DNA from: Lysinibacillus boronitolerans JCM 21713 = 10a = NBRC 103108
Lineage (GTDB): Bacteria; Bacillota; Bacilli; Bacillales_A; Planococcaceae
Length of the DNA: 54,828 bases
Assembly (NCBI RefSeq): GCF_000772935.1
Contig: NZ_JPVR01000056.1
Span: 1 to 54,828 of the forward strand
Direction: 5' to 3'
A program made the translations under genes and the position numbers. The notes under the pieces are model-generated. The model ran no database searches, was not told the DNA's origin, and worked only from the letters and a program-made list of their open reading frames with translations. Numbering within the stretch: the stretch's first letter is position 1; every line of letters begins with the position of its first letter. This document shows positions 54,010 to 54,828 of the stretch, in pieces.

Positions 54010-54093
54010 GTATTTTCAATCGTATAGAAAATTAGGGAAAAATACTTGATGATGAAACTATTTGTCCGATAAATTAGATAGGAGGTGGACTAG

Positions 54094-54267
54094 ATGGATA
54101 TCGCAGCTTTATCGATGGCAAAGAACCAAGCAACACTTATGCAAAATGTATCTTTAGCTGTTACGAAGCAGGCAATGGAAATGCAACAGCAAAATACAGA
54201 ACAGTTAGTTGAAATGTTAGATGCTCCACATCCAACTGCTGGACATACAATTGATATTCAAGTATGA
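54094..54267 (+). CDS. YjfB-family small protein
   Basis: 57 residues, ATG with TAGGAGGTGG upstream. The helical sequence MDIAALSMAKNQATLMQNVS, then a Gln-rich stretch and the end HPTAGHTIDIQV, matches the small YjfB family, annotated as putative motility proteins in flagellated Bacilli. The role is not proven. It stands alone with its own terminator. Confidence 0.75.
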   Translation: MDIAALSMAKNQATLMQNVSLAVTKQAMEMQQQNTEQLVEMLDAPHPTAGHTIDIQV

Positions 54268-54275
54268 AGTAGGCA

Positions 54276-54315
54276 AGGTAGCTTGAGGTTAAAAGCTACC
54301 TCAACTTTTATTTTT
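54276..54315 (+). terminator. Terminator of the YjfB-like gene
   Basis: AGGTAGCTT and AAGCTACCT form a perfect 9-bp stem with an 8-nt loop, followed by CAACTTTTATTTTT. Confidence 0.75.
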
Positions 54316-54381
54316 AGAAAAAAATTCAAGAAGGCCTAAAATGTAACTTTTCGAATAAGAAAAACTACCAATAATACGATA

Positions 54382-54396
54382 TACTAATAATTAGTA
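54382..54396. promoter_or_regulatory. 15-bp palindrome before the last gene
   Basis: TACTAAT-A-ATTAGTA is a perfect dyad overlapping a TATACT hexamer (54380-54385), directly before AAGGAGG of the next gene. It could be an operator at the promoter or a leader hairpin. Confidence 0.4.
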
Positions 54397-54411
54397 AGGA
54401 GGCAGGGTTTT

Positions 54412-54828
54412 TTGAAAAAATATTCATACATACTGATGATTACGTTACTGATGATAGTAGGTTTTTCCTTTAATCAATCTGCTAAAGCTGCCCAATTAGT
54501 GACAGGGACCTTTGTCGATGTAACGTTTTCAGAATATACGAAGCCAGATGGCACGATAGAAAAGCAGCTTAGTAAAATAACATTGGAAAATGATCGTGGA
54601 CGAACAGTGACGTTTAATATTAATAAAAATACTAGATTATATATTAATAATACGTCTACAACGATTGAGGGCTTTAAGATGGGTATGGAAGTCGAGGCTG
54701 ACATTTCTCTCAGAAGTGTTGTTGAACTTCGCGGTACCTCTAATACACCAACAGAAACAAATGTACCCTCAACAGGAAGCAGTAACGGTAAAACAACGGC
54801 TGGTGTCGTAACGAGTATTGATCCAAAT
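54412..54828 (+). CDS. Secreted protein, 3' end outside the window
   Basis: 139 codons seen, still open at the edge. TTG start with AAGGAGG nine bases upstream. Residues 1-27 are a signal peptide (ILMITLLMIVGFSF, cleavage near AKAA). Residues about 30-105 are a beta-rich domain (TGTFVDVTFSEYTKPDG, TVTFNINKNTRLYIN, GMEVEADISLRSVVEL) that may repeat, since AGVVTSIDPN at the edge resembles the start of another copy. A Thr/Ser/Asn-rich linker separates them. No family is recognised. Confidence 0.6.
   Translation, partial: MKKYSYILMITLLMIVGFSFNQSAKAAQLVTGTFVDVTFSEYTKPDGTIEKQLSKITLENDRGRTVTFNINKNTRLYINNTSTTIEGFKMGMEVEADISLRSVVELRGTSNTPTETNVPSTGSSNGKTTAGVVTSIDPN

Overview
The window looks like chromosomal DNA of a low-GC, endospore-forming Bacillaceae bacterium, most likely Lysinibacillus or a close relative. 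The reasons are the A/T-rich sequence, strong AGGAGG-type ribosome binding sites with frequent TTG and GTG starts, a GerA-type spore germination operon, a YjcZ-type sporulation peptide, a QoxABCD aa3 quinol oxidase, lipoteichoic acid synthase, and the block ysoA-tig-clpX-lonA-ysxC that is also found in Bacillus subtilis. The genus is an inference. No rRNA, tRNA or CRISPR array was seen.

Positions 1-10.6 kb are an accessory region. It is dominated by a decayed prophage: fragments of a DnaD-like replication protein, small early phage genes, an ArpU-type late regulator with a nonsense codon, a truncated tyrosine recombinase, an HNH nuclease with a nonsense codon, XhlA and a cut-off holin. These lie in normal phage order but without capsid or tail genes. 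Three larger genes in or beside it are intact: a 568-residue protein with an endotoxin-like helical N-terminus and a duplicated beta-sandwich C-terminus (4670-6376), an orphan protein kinase (7829-9169), and a small HTH/coiled-coil protein (9747-10094). Two arrays of four 11-bp direct repeats sit at 9194-9237 and 9692-9735. Small membrane or unknown genes flank the remnant.

Positions 10.6-26 kb hold single genes: DinB-like protein, LtaS, a zinc-ribbon peptide, a badly decayed NmrA-like reductase pseudogene, an ECF sigma factor with its membrane anti-sigma partner, a serine beta-lactamase-like hydrolase, a secreted repeat protein, and an AbgB-like amidohydrolase plus MFS transporter divergent from a GAF/PucR regulator.

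Positions 26-39 kb hold a nucleoid-associated-like protein, gerAA-gerAB-gerAC, TrmO, and a LuxR-type regulator divergent from a Baeyer-Villiger monooxygenase, a short-chain dehydrogenase and an esterase. Those three enzymes could act in sequence (alcohol to ketone to ester or lactone to acid). A YugN-like protein, a lipoprotein sugar dehydrogenase, a universal stress protein and a DUF6612-like lipoprotein follow.

Positions 40-54.8 kb are mostly core genome: qoxABCD, a DUF2785-like protein, the TPR protein YsoA, trigger factor, ClpX, LonA (no lonB between them), the GTPase YsxC, a YjfB-like peptide, and the start of a secreted protein that runs off the window.
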